DNA from: Ammoniphilus resinae | GTDB lineage: Bacteria; Bacillota; Bacilli; Aneurinibacillales; RAOX-1 | Length of the DNA stretch: 64,000 nucleotides | Assembly (NCBI RefSeq): GCF_017873965.1 | Contig: NZ_JAGGKT010000009.1 | Location: 124,001-188,000 of the forward strand | Reading direction: 5' to 3' | In this document: positions 1-8,410 of the stretch, piece by piece | Layout of the letters: the number at the start of each line of letters is the position of its first letter | Position numbering within the stretch: the stretch's first letter is position 1 | Program-made: the position numbers and the translations under genes | The notes under the pieces: model-generated | The model's input: only the letters and a program-made list of their open reading frames with translations | Databases searched by the model: none | What the model was told of the DNA's origin: nothing

Positions 1-91
1 AATCTTCAAGCTCAAATGTGTTACTAAACCGAACCGTTCCTGCTTCATCGATGATTTCAACGGTGGCCTGTTTGCCAGCAGGATCTTTCAT
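1..91 (-). CDS. Hypothetical protein, 5' part only
   Basis: Only the first 30 codons are in the window; the gene continues past the left edge. It begins MKDPAGKQATVEIIDEAG and continues with acidic and beta-prone residues. A GGAGG ribosome binding site lies 5-10 bases upstream of the ATG at 91. It follows the small HTH gene by 30 bp on the same strand, so it is probably the third gene of an operon with that regulator and the glycosyltransferase. I do not recognise the family. Confidence 0.55.
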   Translation of the reverse strand, partial: MKDPAGKQATVEIIDEAGTVRFSNTFELED

Positions 92-121
92 TTATTAAAC
101 AGAATCCTCCACTATAATTAG

Positions 122-337
122 CTACCCAGCTAACCATTTACCTCTCCCTGTGTTCACAACCAGGTTATTGTATTCTAAAATCCTCAGATCCCTTACGATC
201 GTTTTCGTAGAATAACCAAACTCATCAGCAAGTTCATGGGTATTTACTTCAGATTTTTTCCGCTTCATATAATAATAGATTGATTTTACACGGATTAGCT
301 TGTGCTCATAATTATTCAACTGATTAACCCCCATCAT
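122..337 (-). CDS. Small DeoR-type HTH regulator
   Basis: A 71-residue protein that is almost entirely one winged-helix domain of the DeoR type. Residues of about 30-60 (HELADEFGYSTKTIVRDLRI) read as helix-turn-recognition helix, followed by a short wing and a C-terminal TGRGKWLAG. Nothing is left over for a ligand-binding domain, so it may act as a stand-alone DNA-binding module, comparable to the small Bacillus protein YtzE. The preferred start is the ATG at 337, 7 bases after an AGGGA ribosome binding site inside the end of the upstream glycosyltransferase gene. The two genes nearly touch and are probably co-transcribed. The target is unknown. Confidence 0.75.
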   Translation of the reverse strand: MMGVNQLNNYEHKLIRVKSIYYYMKRKKSEVNTHELADEFGYSTKTIVRDLRILEYNNLVVNTGRGKWLAG

Positions 338-340
338 CAA

Positions 341-1435
341 TTAAGTCCCTACTTTCCTTTCTGAAGCAAGTGCTTCACAAATAAAGGAGAGCCGGTTTGA
401 TTCAATGGAACGCTTATAACGCTTCATATTGATCAAGGTGTGTGAATGCAGGTTGGGTTGGCATAATATGCGATGAACAGTTGATAAAATATCGGTGGTT
501 GTCGTAGTTACAGCCAAACCATGTCGTAATAGGAAAGAACAATTTTCTTCTTCTTGACCCGGGAGACCTGGGATCAAAACGATGGGTAACTCTTTATGGA
601 TGGCTTCCGAGCAGGTGATCCCTCCTGCTTTTGAGATCAGAAGATCAGAAGCATCCATAAGCGTTGTTATATTATCCACGTAACCATAAACCTTGATATG
701 GTTAAAATGTTCAAACCGACTTTTCAAATGATGGTATAGGGATTGATTATGTCCAGTGACAAAAATCCATTGTGTATCCTGGTCTTTTTGAATAGGGGCG
801 ATCCATTCCATATTGTTGCAAATTCCTTCACTTCCCCCCATCCATAAGACAACAGGTTTTTGTTCGTTTAATTGAAGTAGTTTTTTTGCTATAGCTTTTG
901 GTTGTTTCATTTTAAAGTCAGGTGCAACGGGTATTCCTGTTGGTAGAACCAATCTCTTTGTACTCTGTAACCAATCCGGTTTTTCTTCACTTGGAATACA
1001 GAGGACGTCCCATTGACCTAAAGACCAGCTTGAATGGACATGGAAATCAGTAACGATCCCTATCAGAGGGATATGAACATTGTATTTTCTCAAAGAGCTT
1101 ATGGCTAATGCCGGAAAGGGGTGTGTTGTGATGATAAGATCTGGCTTTGTTTGGAAAAGAAGAGTCGCTAATTTGGAGCCATATTTCTTGCGATAGATAT
1201 AAGAAATAAATGCTGCTTCTGTAGGCTGGCCTGAATAGATTTTTCTCCACAGCCAAGGGGCCATTTGTACGGTTTTCAAGTAACCTTTGGATATATGTTT
1301 CGCAAGAATAGGATCTAAATAAGAAGCCAATTCAACAACACGGCAATTCCAACTAGGAAACAGAGCGGCTGTAGCTTCGGCAGCTTTTGTATGTCCGCCT
1401 CCAAAAGGCTCTGAGAGAAGTAATAAATTTCTCAT
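341..1435 (-). CDS. UgtP/MGDG-synthase-like glycosyltransferase
   Basis: A 364-residue GT-B fold glycosyltransferase of the MurG/monogalactosyldiacylglycerol-synthase superfamily, probably adding sugar from a UDP-sugar to a lipid acceptor at the inner face of the membrane. The N-terminal glycine loop is present (SEPFGGGHTKAA, GGGH at residues 12-15). The C-terminal nucleotide-sugar site reads KAGGITCSEAIHKELP followed by IPGLPGQEEEN. The ATG at 1435 is chosen over upstream in-frame starts because a GGGGGTG ribosome binding site precedes it and the family's N-terminus begins here. It faces away from the PAP2 phosphatase at 1600 and leads an operon with the small HTH gene. The substrate is inferred from family only. 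Confidence 0.85.
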   Translation of the reverse strand: MRNLLLLSEPFGGGHTKAAEATAALFPSWNCRVVELASYLDPILAKHISKGYLKTVQMAPWLWRKIYSGQPTEAAFISYIYRKKYGSKLATLLFQTKPDLIITTHPFPALAISSLRKYNVHIPLIGIVTDFHVHSSWSLGQWDVLCIPSEEKPDWLQSTKRLVLPTGIPVAPDFKMKQPKAIAKKLLQLNEQKPVVLWMGGSEGICNNMEWIAPIQKDQDTQWIFVTGHNQSLYHHLKSRFEHFNHIKVYGYVDNITTLMDASDLLISKAGGITCSEAIHKELPIVLIPGLPGQEEENCSFLLRHGLAVTTTTTDILSTVHRILCQPNLHSHTLINMKRYKRSIESNRLSFICEALASERKVGT

Positions 1436-1599
1436 CGTACACACCCCCATGAAGCTTTTTAATTTATGCGTACTCCAATGATACCGAATAATTATAAATT
1501 CTAAGTTAAGATAGCGTGAAGAATTCTCTTTATCTTTCACCTTAGCTTAAAAGTAACTTAACTTTATTAGTGTAAAATCATCATAAAGGAGGGGGGGAA

Positions 1600-2118
1600 A
1601 TGAGATATTGGGTCACATGGTTAGAAGAAAGTGATCGCCAAATCCTTTATTTTATTAATCGCAGGTTGAAATGCTCAGTACTTGACTGGCTGATGCCAAC
1701 GATTACCCATTTGGGAGGGGCGGTTTTTACGATTGGGTTATTCATACTGCTTTTTCCTTTGATGGGGGGAAAAGTGGATTTGATCATAGAAGGGTTATGC
1801 TCCCTCACCATTAGCCATCTGATGGTTCAGTTCATAAAAAGAAGTTTTTCAAGACCGAGACCTTATTTAAAAGATCGGAATGTAATTGTTTGTCCCAATC
1901 CCCTAAAGGATTACTCTTTTCCTTCTGGTCATACAACTGCCATTTTTTCTTTATGTACATCCATTAGTTTGATTTTTCCTGGATTTTTTTCAGTGTCGTA
2001 TCCTATTGCCATTCTTGTAGGTCTATCAAGAGTGTATTTAGGCCTTCATTATCCGCTGGATGTTGCGATAGGGGCAATCATTGGTGTTGGTTTGGCTATG
2101 ATTGTTCATTTTATTTAA
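1600..2118 (+). CDS. PAP2-family membrane phosphatase
   Basis: A 172-residue integral membrane lipid phosphatase with the complete three-part PAP2 signature: K80 followed by RPRP at 85-88, PSGH at 108-111, and SR at 143-144 with H150 and D154. These residues form the phosphohistidine active site that hydrolyses lipid phosphates, for example undecaprenyl pyrophosphate (BcrC type), phosphatidic acid or phosphatidylglycerophosphate. About five hydrophobic segments are visible. The ATG is preceded by an unusually G-rich ribosome binding site, AAAGGAGGGGGG. It is divergent from the glycosyltransferase, which also acts on a lipid carrier, so a shared envelope-lipid role is plausible but inferred. 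Confidence 0.9.
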   Translation: MRYWVTWLEESDRQILYFINRRLKCSVLDWLMPTITHLGGAVFTIGLFILLFPLMGGKVDLIIEGLCSLTISHLMVQFIKRSFSRPRPYLKDRNVIVCPNPLKDYSFPSGHTTAIFSLCTSISLIFPGFFSVSYPIAILVGLSRVYLGLHYPLDVAIGAIIGVGLAMIVHFI

Positions 2119-2160
2119 TTACCTTAACTTTTGTTAACCGCTAATAAATAATAAGATTTA

Positions 2161-2220
2161 AAACCATGCTTGGTTTGGGTAGTCCGAAAAGGAATCCCAG
2201 ATTCAAACATGGTTTTTTTA
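2161..2220 (+). terminator. Probable terminator after the PAP2 gene
   Basis: AAACCATG at 2161-2168 pairs perfectly with CATGGTTT at 2208-2215, and an inner TGGG/CCCA pair shortens the loop. A run of seven T ends the structure. The loop is long for a terminator, so a regulatory leader for the pst operon is a weaker alternative. Confidence 0.5.
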
Positions 2221-2317
2221 TTGTGAAAATGGCCAACAAATAACTCGCATTGTTTTTACATGTAATGGAAAAGATACAATTGAATTTAAATTAAGGAGCA
2301 TATTAGGAGGTGTAACG

Positions 2318-3226
2318 GTGTTTCTAATGAAAAAGGCTTTTATATTCCTGTTAGCAATACTTACTACATTTGCTGTTACCGGATGTGGCGGAAATGAAGC
2401 CCCAGGAGGTGCGGAAGGTACTGCACCAAACCAACCAGAGCAAGGGGCCGGCGGCTCTATCCTGATTTCTGGTTCAACAGCCTTACAGCCTCTCGTTGAG
2501 CAAGCTGCCGATGTATACATGAGCAGTCATGCAGGGTCAACGATTCAGGTACAAGGAGGAGGCAGCGGAACGGGGTTAAGCCAAGTTGCAGAGGGAACGG
2601 TGCAAATCGGCAACTCAGACATTTTTGCAGAGGAAAAGGAAGGAATTGATGCCAGCCAACTTGTCGATCACAAAGTTGCAGTTGTGGGTATTGCGGCAGC
2701 AGTAAATCCAAATGTTGTGGTAGATAATCTGACCAGTCAACAGCTTATTGATATCTTTACCGGTAAAATAACCAACTGGAAGGATGTCGGGGGAGATGAT
2801 GTAAAAGTCACCCTAGTGAATCGTCCAAAAAGCTCGGGTACGAGAGCTACTTTTATTCAATTTGGCCTAAAAGGTCAAGAAGAAGCCGAGGGGGTCACCC
2901 AAGATTCTTCAGGGACGGTTCGCAAAATCATCAATGAAACTCCTGGAGCGATTGGTTACCTAGCCTTTTCCTACATCGATGGAAAAACAGTCAAAGGGAT
3001 CAGTTTAGACGGCGAGGCCCCAACTGCAGAAAATGTAACCAATAATAAATATCCCATTTGGGCTTATGAACACATGTATACAAAAGGAGAGCCTACAGGG
3101 TTAACTAAAGACTTTATCGACTTCATGATGACGGAAGAGATTCAACAAGGCACTGTTAGTCAATTAGGCTATATCCCGGTGACCTCCATGAAGGTACAAA
3201 GGGATGCCGCGGGCAATGTAAAGTGA
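2318..3226 (+). CDS. pstS: Phosphate ABC transporter binding lipoprotein PstS (copy 1)
   Basis: A 302-residue high-affinity phosphate-binding protein anchored outside the membrane. The signal peptide ends in a lipobox with Cys23 (AVTGC). The phosphate-binding loops are recognisable: SGSTALQP near residue 50, GGGSGTGLSQVA, GNSDIFAEEKE, and RPKSSGTRATF. The GTG start is chosen because AGGAGG at 2305-2310 sits 7 bases upstream; the in-frame ATG at 2327 is too distant. It heads pstSCABB-phoU. A close homologue of almost the same length lies at 22245-23159. A TTTACA at 2255-2260 upstream of a TACAAT could be part of a Pho box, but the other 11-bp-spaced repeats are poor. Confidence 0.96.
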   Translation: MFLMKKAFIFLLAILTTFAVTGCGGNEAPGGAEGTAPNQPEQGAGGSILISGSTALQPLVEQAADVYMSSHAGSTIQVQGGGSGTGLSQVAEGTVQIGNSDIFAEEKEGIDASQLVDHKVAVVGIAAAVNPNVVVDNLTSQQLIDIFTGKITNWKDVGGDDVKVTLVNRPKSSGTRATFIQFGLKGQEEAEGVTQDSSGTVRKIINETPGAIGYLAFSYIDGKTVKGISLDGEAPTAENVTNNKYPIWAYEHMYTKGEPTGLTKDFIDFMMTEEIQQGTVSQLGYIPVTSMKVQRDAAGNVK

Positions 3227-3293
3227 CGGAAGGAGAATGTCCATCTCCTTCCCCCATTCACTTCACCTAGGATTCAGAAGGGAGAGATCATAA

Positions 3294-4190
3294 TTGAGTT
3301 CGCCAACAAAACAACATGACAGCTGGTGGAAGGAAGGCGTAGGGAAGGTCTTAACAACCGTGAGTGCAAGCATCCTCATTTTAACTACTCTCGCCATCAT
3401 CTATTTCATCGCTTCGAAAGGATTAGCTACCTTCTTTTCTAATGGGGTGAGTTTGGTTGAATTCTTGATTGGTACGGAGTGGAATCCAGAAGGTGCCCCT
3501 GGGCAATTTGGCGCTCTTCCTTTTATTCTTGGATCCTTCATTGTAACCGTTGGCTCTGCGTTACTTGCTGCTCCTTTAGGAATCGGAACGGCCATCTTTA
3601 TGACGGAAATCTCTCCACGGATCGGACAAAAAGTCATGCAACCGGTCATTGAATTACTGGTCGGAATTCCATCTGTTGTCTACGGATTTATTGGACTGAG
3701 CGTACTTATTCCGTTTCTGCGCAACTCATTCGGAGGTGTAGGATTTAGTATATTGGCAGGGATCCTCGTGCTCACGGTTATGATTCTTCCCACCATTACA
3801 AGTCTCTCTGTTGATGCGGTCAAGCGAGTTCCTCGCGATTTAAAAGAAGCCTCCTTGGCCTTAGGGGCAACAAGGTGGCAAACGATTTGGAACATTATCG
3901 TTTTGCGGTCGTCCTTGCCTGGTTTATTGATGGCCATTATTTTAGGTATGGCTAGAGCTTTCGGTGAAGCACTTGCTGTTCAAATGGTGATCGGGAATAC
4001 AACAGCCATTCCAAAATCCCTGTTATCCCCAAGCAACACGTTAACAAGCGGGATTACGCTTAATATGGGTAATACAATTCCTGGCTCAGCCTATAATAAT
4101 GCGCTATGGTCGATGGGGCTTTTGCTGTTGATTATGACTCTTATCTTCATACTGCTTATTCGTTGGATCTCCAAAAGGGGGCAAGCCTAA
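3294..4190 (+). CDS. pstC: Phosphate ABC transporter permease PstC
   Basis: A 298-residue inner-membrane subunit of the high-affinity phosphate importer with six predicted membrane helices. The cytoplasmic loop that docks on the ATPase is clear (VPRDLKEASLALGATRWQTI), followed by the family's GMARAFGEALAVQMVIGN segment. The TTG start follows a GGGAG ribosome binding site. It lies 67 bp after pstS and is separated by only 1 bp from pstA, consistent with translation as a pair. The length is normal for the family. Confidence 0.96.
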   Translation: MSSPTKQHDSWWKEGVGKVLTTVSASILILTTLAIIYFIASKGLATFFSNGVSLVEFLIGTEWNPEGAPGQFGALPFILGSFIVTVGSALLAAPLGIGTAIFMTEISPRIGQKVMQPVIELLVGIPSVVYGFIGLSVLIPFLRNSFGGVGFSILAGILVLTVMILPTITSLSVDAVKRVPRDLKEASLALGATRWQTIWNIIVLRSSLPGLLMAIILGMARAFGEALAVQMVIGNTTAIPKSLLSPSNTLTSGITLNMGNTIPGSAYNNALWSMGLLLLIMTLIFILLIRWISKRGQA

Positions 4191-4191
4191 T

Positions 4192-5076
4192 ATGAATACC
4201 AAAGCAAAAGATCGTATTGCAACAGGCGTTTTTTATGCCATGGCCATGATTATTGTAGCTGTACTGTTCGGACTCTTATTCTATATTCTTTTTCATGGCC
4301 TTCAGCGGATTGATCTCCAATTTATTACAAGCTCCCCGGAATTTATGAAAGCAGGAGGAGGAGTTGGGCCCCAGCTTTTTAATTCATTATATCTGCTTGT
4401 CCTCACTATGTTAATTACCCTTCCACTGGGACTAGGTGGAGGCATTTATCTGGCTGAATATGCTCCTAAAAACAAGGTGACGGACGTAATCCGGTTAAGT
4501 ATCGAGGTGCTTTCCTCCCTTCCATCTATTGTTGTGGGGCTTTTTGGTTTAATGCTGTTTGTTAACACCATGGGCTGGGGGTACTCCATTCTGTCTGGTG
4601 CTTTTGCGCTTACAGTATTTAACCTTCCCTTGATGGTAAGGGTTGTTGAAGAATCGTTAAGCAGTGTTCCGCGGGAACAGAAGGAGGCCAGCTTTGCTTT
4701 GGGGATCACTCATTGGGCGACGATCCGCAAGGTTTTGCTACCTGTTGCACTGCCAGGGATTTTAACGGGTGCAATTTTGGCTGCTGGCCGTATTTTTGGT
4801 GAAGCGGCTGCCCTGCTTTTTACTGCAGGAATGTCATCACCTAATCTAAACTTTGCCAATTGGAATCTACTAGATCCGGCATCACCCTTGAACCCTTTTA
4901 GACCAGCGGAAACGCTTGCCGTCCACATTTGGAAAATCAATAGTGAAGGCTTGATTCCCGATGTGCGAGAGGTAGCAGATGGAGCCTCAGCCCTTCTGGT
5001 TATTACCGTTCTAGTCTTTAATATTGCAGCTCGCTGGTTTGGAAAATGGTTATACCGAAGATTGACAGCATCTTAA
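4192..5076 (+). CDS. pstA: Phosphate ABC transporter permease PstA
   Basis: The second permease of the phosphate importer, 294 residues with six membrane helices. The EAA-type coupling loop reads [20 protein letters not shown], and the [20 protein letters not shown] segment is typical of PstA and distinguishes it from PstC. It forms the transmembrane channel with PstC and contacts PstB on the cytoplasmic side. It is packed between pstC and the first pstB. Confidence 0.96.
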   Translation: MNTKAKDRIATGVFYAMAMIIVAVLFGLLFYILFHGLQRIDLQFITSSPEFMKAGGGVGPQLFNSLYLLVLTMLITLPLGLGGGIYLAEYAPKNKVTDVIRLSIEVLSSLPSIVVGLFGLMLFVNTMGWGYSILSGAFALTVFNLPLMVRVVEESLSSVPREQKEASFALGITHWATIRKVLLPVALPGILTGAILAAGRIFGEAAALLFTAGMSSPNLNFANWNLLDPASPLNPFRPAETLAVHIWKINSEGLIPDVREVADGASALLVITVLVFNIAARWFGKWLYRRLTAS

Positions 5077-5089
5077 AAGGAGGAGGCAG

Positions 5090-5854
5090 ATGGTCAGCAA
5101 CGAATATGCACTTAAGACAAATGATCTTAATGTTTTTTATGGCGAGAAACATGCCGTAAAACAATTATCTATTGACTTTCCAAGCCATTCAGTGACTGCA
5201 CTGATCGGCCCCTCAGGCTGTGGAAAATCAACCTATCTTCGCTCTCTCAATCGAATGAACGATTTAATTGAAGGGGCAAAAGTTACAGGCGAAATATGGT
5301 TTGATGGGGAAAATGTCAATCATTCAGCGGCGCATGTTCGGCTGCTTCGGAAAAGAATTGGCATGGTATTTCAGAAGCCTAATCCTTTCTATAAATCCAT
5401 TTATGAAAATATTGCTTATGGACCGAGATTTCATGGAGTCACGAACAGGAAAGAACTTAATGAAATAGTCGAGAGTTCTTTAAGAAAAGCTGCATTATGG
5501 GATGAAGTGAAGGACCGGCTTCATCATTCAGCGCTTGCGTTATCAGGAGGTCAGCAGCAGCGACTTTGTATCGCTCGAACACTTTCCCTAAACCCTGAGA
5601 TCCTTCTTTTGGATGAACCTGCTTCGGCCTTAGATCCCATATCTACATCAAAGATTGAGGAATTAATTCAACAATTAAAAGCCAATTATACGATTATCAT
5701 TGTCACACACAATATGCAGCAAGCTGCTAGAATATCGGATCAGACGGCCTTCTTCCTGATGGGTGAGCTCATTGAACTCAATGATACGAACCAAATCTTT
5801 ACGAAACCAACTAGGAAAGAAACAGAGGATTATATTACTGGCCGATTTGGATAG
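5090..5854 (+). CDS. pstB: Phosphate ABC transporter ATPase PstB (copy 1)
   Basis: A 254-residue ATPase that powers phosphate import. Walker A is GPSGCGKST, the ABC signature is LSGGQQQR, and Walker B is [13 protein letters not shown]. The Ala in place of the usual Thr after DEP is the main difference from the second copy. The ATG follows GGAGG. It is the first of two tandem pstB genes that are similar over their whole length and end in the same [10 protein letters not shown]. Bacillus subtilis also has two pstB genes, so the arrangement itself is known. Confidence 0.95.
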   Translation: MVSNEYALKTNDLNVFYGEKHAVKQLSIDFPSHSVTALIGPSGCGKSTYLRSLNRMNDLIEGAKVTGEIWFDGENVNHSAAHVRLLRKRIGMVFQKPNPFYKSIYENIAYGPRFHGVTNRKELNEIVESSLRKAALWDEVKDRLHHSALALSGGQQQRLCIARTLSLNPEILLLDEPASALDPISTSKIEELIQQLKANYTIIIVTHNMQQAARISDQTAFFLMGELIELNDTNQIFTKPTRKETEDYITGRFG

Positions 5855-5870
5855 AAGGGGGGATGAACGA

Positions 5871-6644
5871 ATGCCGGAGGAACAAGTGGATAAACAAGTA
5901 GTCCATGCTAGCCATTTAAATTTATTTTATGGGAATAATCAGGCACTCTTTAACATAAATCTTTCATTTGAGAAGAACCATGTGACAGCTTTAATCGGGC
6001 CTTCAGGCTGTGGGAAGTCTACTTTTCTCCGCTGTCTTAACCGGATGAATGATCTGATAGAAGGAGTAAAAATTGAAGGTAATATTAAGATCCATAATGA
6101 AGACATTTATCATCCTCAAACAGATATCGTGCAGCTGAGAAAAAACGTAGGCATGGTTTTTCAACGCCCCAATCCTTTCCCAATGACGATCTATGATAAC
6201 ATTGCCTACGGCCCGCGGATTCATGGGCTAAAGGATCACAAAAAGCTGGATGAGATCGTGGAAAGCAGTCTCCAGAAAGCTGCTTTGTGGAATGAGGTAA
6301 AAGATCGACTTCACACGCCTGCCAAAGGACTCTCGGGCGGACAACAACAGCGACTGGTTATTGGCCGGGTTCTTGCAGTGGAACCAGAAATCATTTTAAT
6401 GGATGAGCCCACTTCCGCCTTAGATCCTATTTCCACGGCCAGTGTGGAAGAGCTTCTTCAAGAACTAAAGAAATCTTACACGGTCATCATAGTGACTCAT
6501 AATATGCAACAAGCCGCTCGTTCTTCTGATTTTACCGCATTCTTTCTCAATGGAGAGGTTGTGGAATATGGGAAAACAAGCAGATTGTTTACAACTCCTA
6601 AAGAGAAACGAACAGAAGACTATATTACCGGGCGATTCGGTTAA
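5871..6644 (+). CDS. pstB: Phosphate ABC transporter ATPase PstB (copy 2)
   Basis: The second tandem phosphate-transport ATPase, 257 residues, with Walker [10 protein letters not shown], signature LSGGQQQR and Walker [14 protein letters not shown]. The ATG at 5871 is taken as the start because GGGGGG lies about 8 bases upstream and the reading matches the N-terminus of copy 1. An open frame continues further upstream into copy 1 but has no ribosome binding site. Either copy could form the PstC/PstA partner dimer; whether they form heterodimers cannot be told from sequence. Confidence 0.95.
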   Translation: MPEEQVDKQVVHASHLNLFYGNNQALFNINLSFEKNHVTALIGPSGCGKSTFLRCLNRMNDLIEGVKIEGNIKIHNEDIYHPQTDIVQLRKNVGMVFQRPNPFPMTIYDNIAYGPRIHGLKDHKKLDEIVESSLQKAALWNEVKDRLHTPAKGLSGGQQQRLVIGRVLAVEPEIILMDEPTSALDPISTASVEELLQELKKSYTVIIVTHNMQQAARSSDFTAFFLNGEVVEYGKTSRLFTTPKEKRTEDYITGRFG

Positions 6645-6665
6645 GTGAAGATGGGAGGTAAGAAA

Positions 6666-7325
6666 ATGACAGGTCGCCACACCTTTCATGAAAAATTAGA
6701 TAATCTGCACAGTGATTTGTTAAAGATGGGCTCATTGGTAGAACAAGCCATCCATTTATCTGTAAAATCTTTAGTAGAACATGACTCGGTACTTGCTGAG
6801 CAGGTCATTGAGAATGATGATGAAATTGATGCCTTAAATTTAAAAATTGAAAAGGACTGCTTTGGCCTGATTGCCTTGCAGCAACCAATGGCTAGCGATC
6901 TACGAAGAATTGGAACCGTCTTGAAAATTGTAACGGATCTCGAGCGAATGGCGGATAACGCTGTAACCATTTCAAAAGCAACCCTTCGTCTGAAAGGGCA
7001 AGCGTATGTGAAACAACTGATTGATATTCCGCGAATGGCCACTTTAACAGAGGCGATGGTACGGGATGCGCTAGATTGTTACATTCATTCGGATACTGAA
7101 AAGGCCTATCAAATTGCCAAGAATGACGATGCCGTTGATAAGCTCTATAAGGAAATCCACAATGAATTAGTGGAAATCATGCAAAAAGATTCGTCAACCG
7201 TTTTTCAAGCCACCCAGTTTCTGTTTGTAGCGCATAGCTTAGAGAGAATTGGCGACCATGCAACGAATTTAGCTGAGTGGGTCATTTACTTTGTAACGGG
7301 TAAATTAGAAGAGCTAAATGATTAG
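6666..7325 (+). CDS. phoU: Phosphate transport regulator PhoU
   Basis: A 219-residue all-helical protein with two PhoU repeats. Each carries the E-x3-D-x3-D/N type metal-binding motif: TDLERMADNAVTISK in the first half and SLERIGDHATNLAEW in the second. PhoU links the Pst transporter to the PhoR/PhoP-type sensor system and restrains phosphate uptake. The ATG at 6666 follows GGGAGG by 6 bases, better than the GTG at 6645. It ends the pst operon. Confidence 0.95.
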   Translation: MTGRHTFHEKLDNLHSDLLKMGSLVEQAIHLSVKSLVEHDSVLAEQVIENDDEIDALNLKIEKDCFGLIALQQPMASDLRRIGTVLKIVTDLERMADNAVTISKATLRLKGQAYVKQLIDIPRMATLTEAMVRDALDCYIHSDTEKAYQIAKNDDAVDKLYKEIHNELVEIMQKDSSTVFQATQFLFVAHSLERIGDHATNLAEWVIYFVTGKLEELND

Positions 7326-7333
7326 GAGAGTAT

Positions 7334-7369
7334 AGAGCAGTTTATCCAAAGGGGTGAATTGCTCTTTTA
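7334..7369 (+). terminator. Probable terminator of the pst-phoU operon
   Basis: AGAGCA at 7334-7339 pairs with TGCTCT at 7360-7365 and is followed by TTTTAATTTC. The loop is about 20 bases, so strength is uncertain. Confidence 0.5.
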
Positions 7370-7382
7370 ATTTCTTATTTCA

Positions 7383-7416
7383 TTTTCACTGTATTTTCAC
7401 TAAGCTCGCCTAGAAT
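7383..7416 (+). promoter_or_regulatory. Promoter with possible Pho box for the repeat protein
   Basis: TTTTCAC occurs at 7383-7389 and again at 7394-7400, exactly 11 bp apart, the spacing of PhoP direct repeats in Bacillus. A TAGAAT -10 element follows at 7411-7416, and no separate -35 box is needed if PhoP activates. The repeats fit the Pho consensus only loosely. Confidence 0.45.
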
Positions 7417-7464
7417 AAAATTATCGAAAGCAACAACAAATCAAAAATAATGGAGGTAATGAAC

Positions 7465-8286
7465 ATGCTTAACAAAAAGAAAATTTTGGCTACAACTTTA
7501 GGAGCTGCATTCGCGCTTGGTGCATTTGGATCTGCGTTTGCTGCAGAAACAACCACACTAACTCCAACACATATTGAAAAGCACTTCGATGGCGGAAAAC
7601 ATTTTGGAAAAAAAGGAGCAAACCTTGAAGAAGTAGCAAAGGAAAAAGGAATTAGCGTGGAAGAATTAAAGGCTCAGAGGGAACAAGAACGTGAGACTAA
7701 ATTAGCGGAACGAGCTGCCGAACAAGGAATTTCCGTTGACGAGTTAAAAGCTCAAATGGAGCAAAAAAGAACTGCTAAATTGGAAGAGTTGGCAAAATCA
7801 AAAGGGATTACTATTGAACAATTAAAAGCTGAGATGGAGCAGAACCGTGGAAAGAATCTGGAACAGATTGCTGAGGATAAAGGAATTACGGTTGATGAAC
7901 TAAAATCCCAGATGAAAGAAGAACGCCAAGCCCAGTTAGAAAAGCAAGCAGAAGAAAAAGGGATAACAGTTGACGAACTTATTTCGCAAATGAAGCAAGA
8001 AAGAGAAGCACATCAACAGGCTAAACTAGAAGCGTTGGCACAAGAACAAGGGATTACCGTCGATGAATTGAAAGCACAGATGGAGCAGAAACGTGAAGCA
8101 AAGCAACAAGAAAGATTAGAGAAGTTGGCTGCCAAGAAAGGGATATCTGTTGATGAATTAAAAACTCAGATGGAAGAACAACGCGAGGAAAAATTGACTA
8201 AACTGGCCGAAGAAAAAGGAATCACAGTTGATGAGCTAAAGGCTCAATTTGAACAGAATGGACATGGTTTTCGAGGATTAAAGTAA
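7465..8286 (+). CDS. Secreted protein of eight helical repeats
   Basis: A 273-residue exported protein. A Sec signal peptide (MLNKKKILATTLGAAFALGA) is cleaved after AFA. The rest is eight tandem copies of a 26- or 30-residue unit of the form L-x2-A-x3-G-I-T-V-D-E-L-K-A-Q-M-E-Q, very rich in Lys, Glu and Gln. Each copy looks like two short helices joined at the GI turn, so an extended or coiled helical rod is likely. The ATG at 7465 follows GGAGGT by 7 bases; the ATG at 7450 lies over that ribosome binding site. It sits just after phoU with its own promoter. I do not recognise a functional family; a surface or spacer role is only a guess. Confidence 0.85.
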   Translation: MLNKKKILATTLGAAFALGAFGSAFAAETTTLTPTHIEKHFDGGKHFGKKGANLEEVAKEKGISVEELKAQREQERETKLAERAAEQGISVDELKAQMEQKRTAKLEELAKSKGITIEQLKAEMEQNRGKNLEQIAEDKGITVDELKSQMKEERQAQLEKQAEEKGITVDELISQMKQEREAHQQAKLEALAQEQGITVDELKAQMEQKREAKQQERLEKLAAKKGISVDELKTQMEEQREEKLTKLAEEKGITVDELKAQFEQNGHGFRGLK

Positions 8287-8298
8287 AAAGTTAATCAT

Positions 8299-8328
8299 AA
8301 TCCCACTCTAAACAGAGTGGGATTTTTG
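8299..8328 (+). terminator. Terminator of the repeat-protein gene
   Basis: AATCCCACTCT at 8299-8309 pairs perfectly with AGAGTGGGATT at 8314-8324 across a 4-base loop and is followed by TTT. Confidence 0.9.
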
Positions 8329-8410
8329 CTTCTGATCATAGGGGAGAGTGTTTCCCCACGTTAAAGGGTTTGGTTTACTAGCAAACACCTGTAACTTGGA
8401 CCCAAAAAAC

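Noticed and set aside
2161-2220. Riboswitch or leader RNA before pstS
   Set aside because: The long-looped hairpin ends in a T-run right after the PAP2 gene and matches no riboswitch I know; a terminator is the simpler reading.
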